A DNA stretch of 64,000 nt from UBA2779 sp965232615 (GTDB taxonomy: Bacteria; Spirochaetota; Spirochaetia; DSM-2461): assembly GCA_965232615.1 (NCBI GenBank), contig OZ246985.1:248001-312000 (forward strand), given 5' to 3'. The position numbers were made by a program, and so were the translations under genes. The first letter of the stretch is position 1. Every line of letters begins with the position of its first letter. The notes under the pieces were generated by a model that saw nothing but the letters and a program-made list of their open reading frames with translations, was not told the DNA's origin and did not search any database. This document shows positions 35,247 through 45,379 of this stretch, piece after piece.

Positions 35247-36515
35247 GTGCCAGAAAGGTTCAGGCGGACATTGCCATTCAGTTTAGAATTTCTCAAAGAG
35301 ATTGCTCGTCAATACCCCACCCCATTTCATCTTTACGATGAGAAGGCCATTAGAAGTAATGCTCATTCGTTCAATGAATCTTTCCAGTGGGCCCCGATGG
35401 GATTCCGAAATTATTATGCTGTAAAGGCCTGTCCCAACCCATGGATACTGAAGATTCTAATCGAAGAAGGAATGGGAACTGACTGCTCCTCAATGGCAGA
35501 ACTCATACTGTCAGAAACTGTCGGCCTTAATGGTGATGGTGTTTTCTTCACATCCAACAACACCCCTGCCGAAGAGTACCGCAAGGCTAAAGATATCAAT
35601 GCCATTATCAATTTAGATGATATCACTCATCTAGAGTATCTTGAACAAATTGGGCTGCCGGATACTCTGGCATTTCGGTACAATCCCGGTTCAGCAAAAG
35701 AAGGAAACAGTATTATTGGTACCCCCGCAGAAGCCAAATACGGCCTGACCAAAAAGCAGATGTTTGAAGCCTATACCCTGGCAAGGAAAAAGGGTGTACA
35801 GAACTTTGGCATACATACTATGGTTGCCTCCAATGAACTTGATGAAAATTACTTCATTGATACAGCCTCCCAGCTTCTTCAGCTCAGTGAAGAGATTTCC
35901 CGGAAAACCGGCATCAATATAGATTTCATCAATTTCGGTGGAGGCATTGGTATCCCCTACAATCCGGGAGAAACACCAGTCGATATACAGGCTGTTTCTA
36001 AAGGGATTGAGCAGTGTTATACAGAATTCATCATCAACAAGGGCTTGAAACCGGCTGTTATAAATATGGAATGTGCCAGAGTGATTACCGGTCCTTATGG
36101 ATATCTTATTACAAAGGCTATTCATAAAAAGCATACATACCGGGAATACATTGGAGTGGATGCCTCCATGGCTGATTTCATGAGACCTGGAATGTATGGC
36201 GCCTATCACCACATAACTGTCGCGGGTAAGGAAAATGAAGAATTGACACAAACCTGTGATGTTGTAGGCAGCCTCTGTGAGAATAATGATAAATTTGCTG
36301 TGAACAGGAAGCTTCCTCCCATAGAAACAGGAGATTTTCTTGTGATTCATGATACCGGTGCCCATGGCAGGGCAATGGGTTTCAATTATAATGGAAAACT
36401 ACGGGCTGGGGAACTTTTGCTGAAAGAGAATGGAGAGATTGTGGAAATACGCCGACGGGAAACTCTATCCGACTATTTTGCAACGCTGAATTATCAAGGG
36501 CTTCCCGGGGAATAA
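35247..36515 (+). CDS. lysA: Diaminopimelate decarboxylase-like PLP enzyme
   Basis: The fold-type III PLP decarboxylase has the PLP lysine in NYYAVKACPNP (K60), the glycine loop NFGGGIGIPYNPGE and CEN...KF near the C-terminus where the active-site Cys is expected. HDTGAHGRAMGFNYNGKLRAGELLL is close to the family GAYxxxMxxxYN motif. The usual EPGR substrate loop is replaced by MECARVITGPYGY. It likely makes lysine from meso-DAP, but a related substrate such as an N-acylated or carboxynorspermidine form cannot be excluded. It is divergent from pyrC and is followed immediately by a DUF151 gene. Confidence 0.8.
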   Translation: MPERFRRTLPFSLEFLKEIARQYPTPFHLYDEKAIRSNAHSFNESFQWAPMGFRNYYAVKACPNPWILKILIEEGMGTDCSSMAELILSETVGLNGDGVFFTSNNTPAEEYRKAKDINAIINLDDITHLEYLEQIGLPDTLAFRYNPGSAKEGNSIIGTPAEAKYGLTKKQMFEAYTLARKKGVQNFGIHTMVASNELDENYFIDTASQLLQLSEEISRKTGINIDFINFGGGIGIPYNPGETPVDIQAVSKGIEQCYTEFIINKGLKPAVINMECARVITGPYGYLITKAIHKKHTYREYIGVDASMADFMRPGMYGAYHHITVAGKENEELTQTCDVVGSLCENNDKFAVNRKLPPIETGDFLVIHDTGAHGRAMGFNYNGKLRAGELLLKENGEIVEIRRRETLSDYFATLNYQGLPGE

Positions 36516-36521
36516 TTGAAT

Positions 36522-37076
36522 ATGTTTACAAAAGTTGATATCTGGACAGCTGGGCAAACCGCTAAAGGATATGCCATATTGCTGCGTGTTCCCAATACAT
36601 CTCAGTGTCTGCCTGTATATGTGGAAGCTCATGATGTTATGGAGATTCTGGCTGCTGCAACAAATAACAGAAAGAAGAAACACAGTTATTCCGATTTAAT
36701 CATCGCGATAACGACAGCTATTTCCATGACAACGGAATCGGTGGAAATCCTTAAAGGTGGCATTGACGGCCAATATCGAGCGATAGTTAACTTTGCCAGT
36801 GAGAACGCTCAGTTTTCCTTTGAAACCCAAACAGCTGTAGCATTAGCATTGGCGGCCTGTACAAATGCCTCCATACTGATTGAAGATTCCATTCTGGAAG
36901 AAGACAGTGCTGGTATGATTATTGACAAGTCAAGAGTACCGATTGTCAGGCAAATTGATTATCTCAAGAGAGAACTGGCTGAGGCATTACAGGAAGAAAA
37001 TTATGAACAGGCTGCAGTGCTCAGAGATAAAATTGCACAGATCAAAGAAACTATGATTCCAGAATCGGGAGAATAA
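36522..37076 (+). CDS. Bifunctional-nuclease-family (DUF151) protein with UVR motif
   Basis: The N-terminal two-thirds (about 1-130) match the DUF151/BFN domain with the sheet YAILLRVPNTSQCLPVYVEAHDVMEIL. The C-terminus carries a UVR-like helix pair, QIDYLKRELAEALQEENYEQAAVLRDKIAQIKE, as in UvrB/ClpC interaction motifs. An upstream TTG at 36516 is an alternative start that begins right after the lysA stop; the ATG six bases later is preferred. It is cytoplasmic, with a plausible nuclease or regulatory role. Confidence 0.85.
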   Translation: MFTKVDIWTAGQTAKGYAILLRVPNTSQCLPVYVEAHDVMEILAAATNNRKKKHSYSDLIIAITTAISMTTESVEILKGGIDGQYRAIVNFASENAQFSFETQTAVALALAACTNASILIEDSILEEDSAGMIIDKSRVPIVRQIDYLKRELAEALQEENYEQAAVLRDKIAQIKETMIPESGE

Positions 37077-37079
37077 AAT

Positions 37080-40000
37080 ATGACTGCCAAACTTCCAAAG
37101 TCGTTGATACCTCTCAGTCAATCGGCGAAGGAGCAGCTTGATATTCCACGTGAAAGGTTTGATCAAAATGGCCTCCTTGTAATTAATTCAAGGAAAGAAG
37201 CTCGTGAACTGGTTATGGCCTATACTGAAAAACTGGGAGGCCAAACCCCTTCCGCCGGCACTGTCTATGCTGCCGGATATATCGCGGCTGCCTGTCAGAT
37301 ACTGCTGGATGAGTTTGAAAAGAATCCCCAGCCCTATGAAAAGACCCTGTTCAATCTGTTGCCAGATACGTTTGTATTGCCAGAAAGTCACTTTCAGAAA
37401 TGGATACTTACAAATCTGGCTCGAATCAATCCCGGTTTTTCATCCTTTGCTAACCTATTCCAGAATCCAGGGAGTGATAATGAGCAATTCTGGATGCAGG
37501 TTGAAGAAATTGACAGAAATCTTGATCGATGTGCCCCGGAGGATAAAACTCCGCTTGAAACTCTTAAAACACCCTTCATCGTTGCTCCATATTCCGTAAG
37601 AGATCAGCTTCTGTACATCCTGAAACACTGGGGAGCTCTCCTTGGAGACTGGATCGGGGAATTGACAGGTGCCCTGGATATGATGGAAGAAGAAAACCGC
37701 ATCCGGTTTACAGGTCCGGGGCCGGTAGAAGGACCAGGGGTTGAACACCTGGATGGAGCGGCCCGATTCAGTCAGGATGATGACTGGATGCCCAATGTTG
37801 TTCTGCTGGCAAAAAATGTATTGGTCTGGCTGAGCCAGCTTACGGAATCCTATGGATATAGAATTTCCCGGCTGGATCAGGTTCCTGATGAGGAACTTGA
37901 TATCATCGCTTCCCGTGGTTTCAATACCCTGTGGCTCATTGGCCTCTGGGAAAGAAGTCCGGCAAGTCGAGAGATTAAGCAGCGCATGGGCAATCCTCAC
38001 GCGACCGCTTCGGCTTATTCCTTGTTTGGATATGACATCGCCGGAGAACTTGGGGGATGGGCTGCCCTGGACAACCTCAGACACAGAGCACTGCAGCGGG
38101 GAATTCGTCTCTCAAGCGACATGGTTCCCAATCATGTGGGCATTGATTCTGATTGGGTAAGACATCATCCGGAAAGGCTACTCAGTGTTCCAGAATGTCC
38201 CTATCCGAGCTATTCATTTCTCAGTGACAATCTGTCAGGGGATGAGGCGGTGGATATCCGTCTGGAAGATCATTACTACAATCAGAGTGACGCGGCTGTC
38301 GTTTTTCAGCATAGAAACAACAGAACGGGTGAAGTACGGTACCTATATCATGGAAATGATGGTACATCCATTCCCTGGAACGATACGGCACAGATCGATT
38401 TCCTCAATCCAGAAGCCCGTGAAATGGTTATTCAGGATATAATTCGAGTTGCCAGCAATTTTCCTGTAATTCGCTTTGACGCGGCCATGGTCCTTGCCCG
38501 AAAACATATTCGCCGTTTGTGGTTTCCAGCTCCCGGAAGCGGGGGAGCCATTTCTTCCCGATCAGAATATGCACTGACAGATGACGATTTCAATAAGCTG
38601 CTTCCGAAAGAATTCTGGAGGGAAGTTGTTGACCGTGTTGCCCATGAAGCTCCGGGCACACTTCTCCTTGCCGAAGCATTCTGGATGATGGAAGGGTTTT
38701 TCGTTCGAACTCTCGGAATGCACAGGGTTTACAATTCCGCCTTCATGAACATGCTGAGAGATCAGAAAAACGCGGAATATCGTAACATAATCAAAGACAC
38801 ACTTGCCTTCGACCCTGGAATTCTTCAGCGTTTCGTAAACTTCATGAATAATCCTGATGAAGAAACAGCCGTGAATCAATTCGGTAAGGACGACAGGTAT
38901 TTTGCTGTCTGTACACTTCTTGCCACTCTTCCCGGTCTTCCCATGATTGGTCATGGGCAGATTGAAGGGCTGTCTGAGAAATATGGGATGGAGTACACGA
39001 GAGCTTTCAGAGATGAATCCCGGGATGATGAACTCATCGCCCGGCATGATAGAGAAATATTTCCCCTATTGCTCAGACGGAGGCTTTTTGCTGGAGCTTC
39101 CGAGTTTCGCCTATACGATCTCCATGGGGCTCATGGCGTCGTTGAGTCAGTCTATGCTTTTACAAATGTGTCGGATACAGATAGAGCCCTGATTATTGTG
39201 AACAATTCTTACGAAAGAGCGATTGGAACCATTGATGAGGCTTCACCAGTCAATACAAATGAGTGCGGAATGAAAAGCGACTCTCTGGCCGCAGCCCTTG
39301 TTCCTGATGATACAGGAGATGATAACTGGATTCTACTCAGAGATCAGACAGCCAACCTCTGGTACATCCGGTCTGTCGGTGAACTGAGAAAAAACGGTCT
39401 GCAAATCAGTATCGATGGTTTCGGACGGCAAACTTTTCTCGATATTCACATTCCCGACGGCCGTAATGATGTGTGGGAGACTCTTGCTGCTGATTTGAAT
39501 GGTTCCGGTGTCCATGATTTAGAATCAGTGTTGAAAAAAATCAAACTTCGTCCCCTGTATAATGTCCTTGATCAACTTCTTCCTCCTGATGTGATCCATA
39601 AGATGGCCGACAGAATTCGTATGGGGAAAAAACCCCTCCCATGGCTGGAGAAGAACAAAATCGGGAAGCTGTTAGATCAAATAAGAGCATTCCGCGGGAC
39701 TGACTTTGGAAATTCTGCCCGTGCTACTGAGAAGATTCAACATCGGCTGGAAGCATCGGCCAAAATGTGGCGATTCCCGTATCGCAGTCTCAGGCGGTCT
39801 ATAACCAGAAAATTTGGAGATTCCAGCGGAGACGACGCTCTGCTCCTTGTTCTTTGGAGCATCCTTTCAGTTCCAGGGGAGGGGTGCTGGTATGAGTGGG
39901 ATCTGGATAATTGGGTAAGACGTTACTTTGAATGCCATAATCTATCTATTGCAATGAATCTACCTTCCTGGATAGATTTTGTCAAAAGTCCATCCCAGGC

Positions 40001-40235
40001 GCTGGGAATTCTGTTGACTGATAATGAAGGGCGTCAGGCTTGTGGAGTGAATTTCTGGGATGGAGAGTTATGGTATAACCAGGAAGGTTGGAATTCTTTT
40101 GTGAGAACAGTTATCCTTACGGCTTCAAGTCAGACTGTATCTCACAGAACATTGAAGCAATTGCTTAAAAAATGGAGCAGGGCAGCTGATGCTTCTGAAT
40201 TCCGATTAAACCGTTTACTTCAATTTTTACGTTGA
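37080..40235 (+). CDS. Large GH13 alpha-amylase-family enzyme
   Basis: The 1051-residue protein has about 250 residues of unassigned helical N-terminus, then a GH13 barrel (about 265-680). Family regions are all present: region I DMVPNHVG, region II PVIRFDAAMVL with nucleophile D467, region III LLAEAFW with acid/base E532, and region IV NFMNNPDEET with D593. After the barrel are a C-terminal beta domain and a further ~250-residue extension (from about 800) seen in long amylase-like proteins. No signal peptide, so cytoplasmic maltodextrin or glycogen metabolism is likely. Exact specificity is not determinable. It starts 3 bp after the DUF151 gene. Confidence 0.85.
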   Translation: MTAKLPKSLIPLSQSAKEQLDIPRERFDQNGLLVINSRKEARELVMAYTEKLGGQTPSAGTVYAAGYIAAACQILLDEFEKNPQPYEKTLFNLLPDTFVLPESHFQKWILTNLARINPGFSSFANLFQNPGSDNEQFWMQVEEIDRNLDRCAPEDKTPLETLKTPFIVAPYSVRDQLLYILKHWGALLGDWIGELTGALDMMEEENRIRFTGPGPVEGPGVEHLDGAARFSQDDDWMPNVVLLAKNVLVWLSQLTESYGYRISRLDQVPDEELDIIASRGFNTLWLIGLWERSPASREIKQRMGNPHATASAYSLFGYDIAGELGGWAALDNLRHRALQRGIRLSSDMVPNHVGIDSDWVRHHPERLLSVPECPYPSYSFLSDNLSGDEAVDIRLEDHYYNQSDAAVVFQHRNNRTGEVRYLYHGNDGTSIPWNDTAQIDFLNPEAREMVIQDIIRVASNFPVIRFDAAMVLARKHIRRLWFPAPGSGGAISSRSEYALTDDDFNKLLPKEFWREVVDRVAHEAPGTLLLAEAFWMMEGFFVRTLGMHRVYNSAFMNMLRDQKNAEYRNIIKDTLAFDPGILQRFVNFMNNPDEETAVNQFGKDDRYFAVCTLLATLPGLPMIGHGQIEGLSEKYGMEYTRAFRDESRDDELIARHDREIFPLLLRRRLFAGASEFRLYDLHGAHGVVESVYAFTNVSDTDRALIIVNNSYERAIGTIDEASPVNTNECGMKSDSLAAALVPDDTGDDNWILLRDQTANLWYIRSVGELRKNGLQISIDGFGRQTFLDIHIPDGRNDVWETLAADLNGSGVHDLESVLKKIKLRPLYNVLDQLLPPDVIHKMADRIRMGKKPLPWLEKNKIGKLLDQIRAFRGTDFGNSARATEKIQHRLEASAKMWRFPYRSLRRSITRKFGDSSGDDALLLVLWSILSVPGEGCWYEWDLDNWVRRYFECHNLSIAMNLPSWIDFVKSPSQALGILLTDNEGRQACGVNFWDGELWYNQEGWNSFVRTVILTASSQTVSHRTLKQLLKKWSRAADASEFRLNRLLQFLR

Positions 40236-40266
40236 CGGTTGTTCCCACGCCAGGTAGACTGCATTT

Positions 40267-40926
40267 ATGGAAAAAGTTGTACTGGTGTCAGAAAGTGAGT
40301 CATTTATTGGCCGAAGTCTGATCAATATACTGCTGGAAAAAGGCTGCCAGGTTATTGCTGTGGCAACAGGAGACGAAACTCCTGATAGTGAGACAGAGCG
40401 CCTTATAACCTTATCCTGGAACCCGGCTTCATGGTTCTCAACCAAGGCAATCGTCAGGGAATCTCTACGTCTGTTCAATCATATTGATGCTGCATGGATC
40501 ATTCACAGTTCGGATAAAATCACAAAACCCTTTGCTGAAATTGATAGCAGTGATATTGAAAGAACTCTTGAGCATACAATTAAAGGCTCAATAGCTCTCT
40601 CCCGGGAACTTCTCACAACACTGGAATCAACAGACGGTTTCCTTGGCATGGTGATTCCTCATGAGGCAGGTGCCCGCAATGGTATAATGAACGATCTTTC
40701 TCAGGGAGCATTTACAGGCTTTGCCTCTGGTCTTATGAAGGAGGAAAACTTAAAAATCTGGTCCTGCGGTATGCACAGCGATTCTCCAGATGCTGTTGAA
40801 TTCTCCACAGCAATGGTATGTCTATGGGAGGAGAGACCCCCCAGGCTTCGCAGTCGCTGGTATCGCCACCGCAGCAAATCATATCTTTTCAAGAATTTAG
40901 CATTCTCAAATACAATTCAGTGCTGA
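40267..40926 (+). CDS. Rossmann-fold SDR-like protein lacking the catalytic dyad
   Basis: The 219-residue protein starts with a nucleotide-binding strand-turn (KVVLVSESESFIGRSLINIL, standing for TGxxxGIG) and follows the SDR pattern through IDAAWIIHSS and ELLTTLESTDGFLGMVIPHEAGA. The SDR catalytic YxxxK is not present: the expected position reads NGIMNDLSQGAFTGFASGLMKEE. It may bind a dinucleotide without classical dehydrogenase activity. It lies between the GH13 and DAACS genes on the same strand. Confidence 0.6.
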   Translation: MEKVVLVSESESFIGRSLINILLEKGCQVIAVATGDETPDSETERLITLSWNPASWFSTKAIVRESLRLFNHIDAAWIIHSSDKITKPFAEIDSSDIERTLEHTIKGSIALSRELLTTLESTDGFLGMVIPHEAGARNGIMNDLSQGAFTGFASGLMKEENLKIWSCGMHSDSPDAVEFSTAMVCLWEERPPRLRSRWYRHRSKSYLFKNLAFSNTIQC

Positions 40927-40936
40927 GGATCAGACC

Positions 40937-42151
40937 ATGAAAACATTGACCGCATACACAGCAGGTTCTCTGATAGGTATTATTGCAGCCCTGTTCTTAC
41001 CCCTCTCAAGTATGCTCTCCCGGGTGATCGAAGAGATCAACAGCTATATCCTTGGGGCAGGGAGCTATTTCTTTTTACCTCTCATTTTTTTTTCAATTCC
41101 AGTGGCGATTACCAGGTTGCGGCGGCTTGGGAAACTCCGGCAGCTTTTGGCTCGCTCTTCTCTGTATATAATTATATCATCCGCAATCCTTGCTCTTTCG
41201 GGCACCATCATTGCTCTAGCCATTGATATTGGACGAATACCGGTTGTATCAGTACAGCCATCCCAGGTTATTGTTCCACAATTTGGGAATATAATCAGAA
41301 GCATCCTCAGTTTTGAAGGACTATGGAAACCTGTGAATGAAGGATTACCCCTGCTGACGATACTCCTTCCAGCCTGCCTCCTTGGCTGGCATTTTTTCCA
41401 CAACAAGGAAATTGCTGAACCATCGTACAATGTTTTTGATTCACTTTCCCGTATCTTCTACCGGGCTAATCGCTACCTCTTGAAATTCATGCCATTTTTT
41501 CTGGCCGTTCTCGCCTTTCAGTCCGTATATTCTGCCCGGAGAATTGCTGGCTTTCAGAAGTTTGTTCCCCTTGTGACAGTTCTTCTGGGTACCAGTGCAT
41601 TTCTAATAATCATAGTATATCCACTGCTTTTACGGATAATTGTAAAACATACTTCCCCATGGAAAATACTCACCCAACTGTCCGGCCCCATTATAGGCGC
41701 TCTATTTTCCGCTTCACCATTATTCAACTATGGAAATACTGCGTACCACCTGAAGGAAAAAATAAGAGTAACCAGACAATCATCGGCCCTGATACTGCCG
41801 GTCTGTCTTATGTTTGCCCGTGGCGGAACAGCCTTATTCGGTGCTGTCTGTATGATGACCATTATTCGTTCCTATTCAAGTCTGGAGATTACCCTTTTTC
41901 AGGCCGCATGGACTGCATTATTCTCTTTTCTTGTTTCATTTTTACTGCCAACAGTTCCTGTTCATGGCTTGACTGCCATGCTTGTTATCATTGGGAACCT
42001 GTATGCAAGGGGTGTGGAGAACGGCTGGTATATTTTGACACCGATCATACCGTTACTGGCTATGATCTGCACAATGCTGGATACGGCAACCGGGATTCTA
42101 CTTCTGATTATAGCAAATAAAAAATCTGGTCTGGAGGTAATTGAAGATTAG
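40937..42151 (+). CDS. Dicarboxylate/amino-acid:cation symporter (DAACS family)
   Basis: The polytopic protein of 404 residues resembles GltP/SstT-type symporters: early GSYFFLPLIFFSIPVAITRLRRLGKLRQLL, then HTSPWKILTQLSGPIIGALFSASPLFN where the serine-rich reentrant loop sits, and a second loop ARGGTALFGAVCMM. The usual NMDGT motif is replaced by ARGGTALFG, so the transported substrate or coupling ion may differ. It lies 10 bp after the SDR-like gene. The stop overlaps the proS 3' end. Confidence 0.8.
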   Translation: MKTLTAYTAGSLIGIIAALFLPLSSMLSRVIEEINSYILGAGSYFFLPLIFFSIPVAITRLRRLGKLRQLLARSSLYIIISSAILALSGTIIALAIDIGRIPVVSVQPSQVIVPQFGNIIRSILSFEGLWKPVNEGLPLLTILLPACLLGWHFFHNKEIAEPSYNVFDSLSRIFYRANRYLLKFMPFFLAVLAFQSVYSARRIAGFQKFVPLVTVLLGTSAFLIIIVYPLLLRIIVKHTSPWKILTQLSGPIIGALFSASPLFNYGNTAYHLKEKIRVTRQSSALILPVCLMFARGGTALFGAVCMMTIIRSYSSLEITLFQAAWTALFSFLVSFLLPTVPVHGLTAMLVIIGNLYARGVENGWYILTPIIPLLAMICTMLDTATGILLLIIANKKSGLEVIED

Positions 42152-43869
42152 TGCCGTTGTGATTGTATCCAACTGGCAGTATGGCTTGAGACTTCTGTCA
42201 GGGAGATTTGAACCTTCTTCCCTGAAGCTCTGAATTTTACCTCAGCATTTCCATCAGCAACAGATCGAGCCCCAAGAATAACTTGTACAGGATAGCCGAT
42301 GAGGTCTGCATCCTTGAATTTGAACCCTGGACGTTCATCCCTGTCATCAAGAATAACATCCAGACCAGCTTCTGATAATTCGGAGTAAATTTTTTCGGCA
42401 TTGGAAACAACATTGGAATTATTGATCTGGAGGGGCATTATAATCACTTCCCATGGTGCAATAGGTACAGGCCAGATAATACCATTTTCATCGTGATTCT
42501 GTTCAATAGCAGCAGACATCGTTCTACCCACTCCTATGCCATAGCAACCCATTTCAACTGGCTGGGAGTTCCCCTCTTTGTTCAGGAAACAACAGTTCAT
42601 GGCCCTGGAATACTTTGTTCCCAGATAAAAAATATGGCCAACTTCTATACCTCTATTCTCTTCCAGAGAACCCTGACCGCACTCAGGACATCTCTCTCCA
42701 GCACCTGCAAACGCAATATCATGATAGTCTGATACTTCAAAATCCCTGTTAGGATTGACATTCCTATAATGCTTACCTGGCACGTTGGCTCCTGCCATCC
42801 AGTTCATCTGGGATGATACCGATATATCGGCAATAATTTTTGTCTCAGATGGTAATCCGACAGGTCCAATAGAGCCAAATTCAACTGAAATCCTTTTTTT
42901 AGCTGTTTCCTCTGATGCCAGTTCCAGAGAAGAAGCATTCAGAACGGACTGAAGCTTTGATTCATTCACATCTTTGTTGCCGGCAATGAGTGCAAGTACC
43001 AGGACTGAATCAGCCTCATAAACCAGGCATTTCAGAAAACGGTCTGGAGGAATATTCAGATAATTGGAGACGTCCTGTATCGTTTTTGCTCCGGGTGTTT
43101 CCACAATTTCCATCGGTTCAAACAACGCCCTGTTCTGGGTAGTGATGTCACGCTTTGATACAGCTTTTTCCCTGTTAACAGCATAGCTGCAAGTATCACA
43201 GCTTAGAATAACATCTTCTCCAGTAGAGGCCAGTACCTGAAACTCGCGGCTCATCTCTCCGCCGATTTCACCTGTTGAAGCATCCACTGCCCGAAACTCC
43301 AATCCACACCGCTTAAAAATATCGTTATAGGCTTCAAACATCAGATTAAATGATTTCCGTGCACTTTGTCTGTCAATATCAAAACTATAGGCATCCTTCA
43401 TAATGAATTCCCGGCCCCTCATCAATCCGAACCGCGGCCTGAATTCATCACGAAACTTATCCTGTATCTGGTAGAGGTTCCAGGGTAATTGCCTCCATGA
43501 TTTCAAGTTATTCCTTACAATATCAGTGATAACCTCTTCATGTGTTGGTCCCATGCAGTAATCATTGCCCTTTCTATCCTTGAATCGTAGAAGAAGCTCT
43601 CCATACAGATCCCACCGGCCGGATTCCTTCCACAGTTCTGCAGGCTGAACTGCCGGCATGAGAATTTCTTCACAGGATCGGCGGTTTAATTCCTCACGGA
43701 TAATGCGTTCTATTTTATGAATGCTACGAAGGGCAAGGGGCAGATAATTGTAGATTCCACTGGCAAGCTGCTGAATCATCCCTGTCCGGAACATCAGTTG
43801 ATGGCTGGGTACAGTGGCATCTTTCGGGATTTCTTTGAGAGTACGATAGAAGGACTGACTTAGACGCAT
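42148..43869 (-). CDS. proS: Prolyl-tRNA synthetase, bacterial type
   Basis: The class II synthetase of 573 residues has motif 1 around IRELNRRSCEEILMPAVQPAELW, motif 2 DEFRPRFGLMRGREFIMKDAYSFD, a YbaK-like editing insert (about 225-380) and motif 3 near GCYGIGVGRTMSAAIEQ. The C-terminal anticodon-binding domain follows. The ATG at 43869 is preferred over an adjacent TTG because GGGAG precedes it. It charges tRNA-Pro. Confidence 0.93.
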   Translation of the reverse strand: MRLSQSFYRTLKEIPKDATVPSHQLMFRTGMIQQLASGIYNYLPLALRSIHKIERIIREELNRRSCEEILMPAVQPAELWKESGRWDLYGELLLRFKDRKGNDYCMGPTHEEVITDIVRNNLKSWRQLPWNLYQIQDKFRDEFRPRFGLMRGREFIMKDAYSFDIDRQSARKSFNLMFEAYNDIFKRCGLEFRAVDASTGEIGGEMSREFQVLASTGEDVILSCDTCSYAVNREKAVSKRDITTQNRALFEPMEIVETPGAKTIQDVSNYLNIPPDRFLKCLVYEADSVLVLALIAGNKDVNESKLQSVLNASSLELASEETAKKRISVEFGSIGPVGLPSETKIIADISVSSQMNWMAGANVPGKHYRNVNPNRDFEVSDYHDIAFAGAGERCPECGQGSLEENRGIEVGHIFYLGTKYSRAMNCCFLNKEGNSQPVEMGCYGIGVGRTMSAAIEQNHDENGIIWPVPIAPWEVIIMPLQINNSNVVSNAEKIYSELSEAGLDVILDDRDERPGFKFKDADLIGYPVQVILGARSVADGNAEVKFRASGKKVQISLTEVSSHTASWIQSQRH

Positions 43870-43884
43870 CAAAGACTCCCGGGA

Positions 43885-44589
43885 TTAATTCAGTGTAAGG
43901 GTTTCCACCATGTAGCGGGCGGATAAATCAGAATACTCTTTGAGAACGCCAATCACAAGAGAGCGGGCATTGGGTGCGATCCAGACCCGGGCAATGGAGT
44001 ATGATACCACATCAGGTCTCATATAGGTGGGGCGCCCAACTGTATATTGAGCAACATGGCCATCAGCATTTTCAGTAGTAACAAGTATGTGGAATGCCGC
44101 TGAGGCGTTATCACCTGTTGTCTGATTACTCTGTTCAAGCTGAAGAATGTATTCAGTACCTTTGGAAAAATCTCTGAAGGTTAGAACAGGGATTTCGCTG
44201 CTGAACTCGTTATCTGCAGGTTTCTCGTCATCGTAGCTTTTTGTATACAGTAACCGGCCTTGATTCAGATGATTAATACCATATCGGTCTTTTAAGTCGA
44301 TCATATCTCTGAGTATTTCATACAAAGCACCACGGGAATCCTGATTAGGCAGCATTTGAATTTTCCATGATTTCTTTTTCCAGCCATTGGACACAAATGT
44401 GTTCTGGGAAACATTGACAATAGCTGTTTCCGCATAGGCTTTCCCATCTTTCGGTATCCATACATGCTGCCCGAACATAAAATACCGTCCATCAGAACTG
44501 AAGCCCAGATTTTCAAGTACAGCGAGATCACCGGCAGTGAGAATGACTGAGGTCAGAGTCAATACAAACAGAATTATAAGCTTTTTCAT
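43885..44589 (-). CDS. Predicted secreted protein (DUF2259-like)
   Basis: The start at 44589 gives a good signal peptide (MKKLIILFVLTLTSVILTAG). The mature part begins DLAVLENLGFSSDGRYFMFGQHVWIPKDGKAYAETAIVNVSQN, a pattern characteristic of DUF2259 secreted proteins, mainly from spirochaetes. It is beta-rich with no catalytic motif. It lies 15 bp downstream of the proS start region on the same strand, so may be co-transcribed. Function unknown. Confidence 0.72.
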   Translation of the reverse strand: MKKLIILFVLTLTSVILTAGDLAVLENLGFSSDGRYFMFGQHVWIPKDGKAYAETAIVNVSQNTFVSNGWKKKSWKIQMLPNQDSRGALYEILRDMIDLKDRYGINHLNQGRLLYTKSYDDEKPADNEFSSEIPVLTFRDFSKGTEYILQLEQSNQTTGDNASAAFHILVTTENADGHVAQYTVGRPTYMRPDVVSYSIARVWIAPNARSLVIGVLKEYSDLSARYMVETLTLN

Positions 44590-44741
44590 GGTGAACACCT
44601 TATCATCCCATCGACACAAGACATATTAATCCTGAGATGTTTTTTTTCAACGAATTGCAGTCCGATGCTGTTGAGGTAATTCTCATGCTTTCTTCTCAGT
44701 CAGCAATATGTCATACTGAAACAGTTCCTCGAGTACGGGGA

Positions 44742-45377
44742 TCACAGTAATCGTTCCAACCCGGCCCGGGCATCTTCCAGAGAAGGTTGAAGTTCCAACG
44801 CCTTGCCATAAGCTGATTTTGCCTTTTCATGATCAGGTATCTGCTCACACGCATACCCCAGTCTGGCCCACCATTGGGCAATTCGAGGGCTGTAATGCAG
44901 GGCTGTAGTGAAGGCAATATCTGCATGTTGATATTCTGCAAACCGAAGAAAAATTTCCCCCATCAAGTAGTAAACTGTATCAATCCGGCTACCCTGAACT
45001 CGAGTGTTCAGGGAAACATACTCCTCAAACAAAGCCATGGCTCTGGAGTTTCTGCCCAGATAATAATTTGCTTCACCTTCAATTTCAATAATTCTTATGT
45101 CGTAGCGAATTTCCTTCCTTGCTGCCAGAGCTGAATTAAGAGCCTTTTCATATTCTCCCAGTTTCAGGTAAGACCAGCCAAGGACAGTGTATGAATCCAT
45201 CCGTCGTTTTGCTTGATCGCGCCCTCTTTCACTGAGTTCTTCCAAACACAGATCAACAGCTCTCTGGTATTGCCCCCCCCGATAGAGCAGCAGGGCGTCT
45301 TTTTGCTGTGCTTCTGCTATCAGGACAGGAAAGCAAAGCAACACGAACAGTGTCCCTCTGAGCAATAATCGTAGCAT
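44742..45377 (-). CDS. Secreted TPR protein
   Basis: The start at 45377 has GGAGG upstream and begins a signal peptide (MLRLLLRGTLFVLLCFPVLIAEA). The mature part is a run of TPR units, for example DALLLYRGGQYQRAVDLCLEEL, then YTVLGWSYLKLGEYEKALNSALAA and AKSAYGKALELQPSLEDARAGLERLL. It starts 2 bp after the bactofilin stop, so the two are translationally linked. Likely a periplasmic scaffold acting with the bactofilin. Confidence 0.78.
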   Translation of the reverse strand: MLRLLLRGTLFVLLCFPVLIAEAQQKDALLLYRGGQYQRAVDLCLEELSERGRDQAKRRMDSYTVLGWSYLKLGEYEKALNSALAARKEIRYDIRIIEIEGEANYYLGRNSRAMALFEEYVSLNTRVQGSRIDTVYYLMGEIFLRFAEYQHADIAFTTALHYSPRIAQWWARLGYACEQIPDHEKAKSAYGKALELQPSLEDARAGLERLL

Positions 45378-45379
45378 GT

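Noticed and set aside
37188..39515. Several antisense ORFs of 60-209 codons across the GH13 gene
   Set aside because: They are shadows of a long gene with all catalytic motifs and have no family features.
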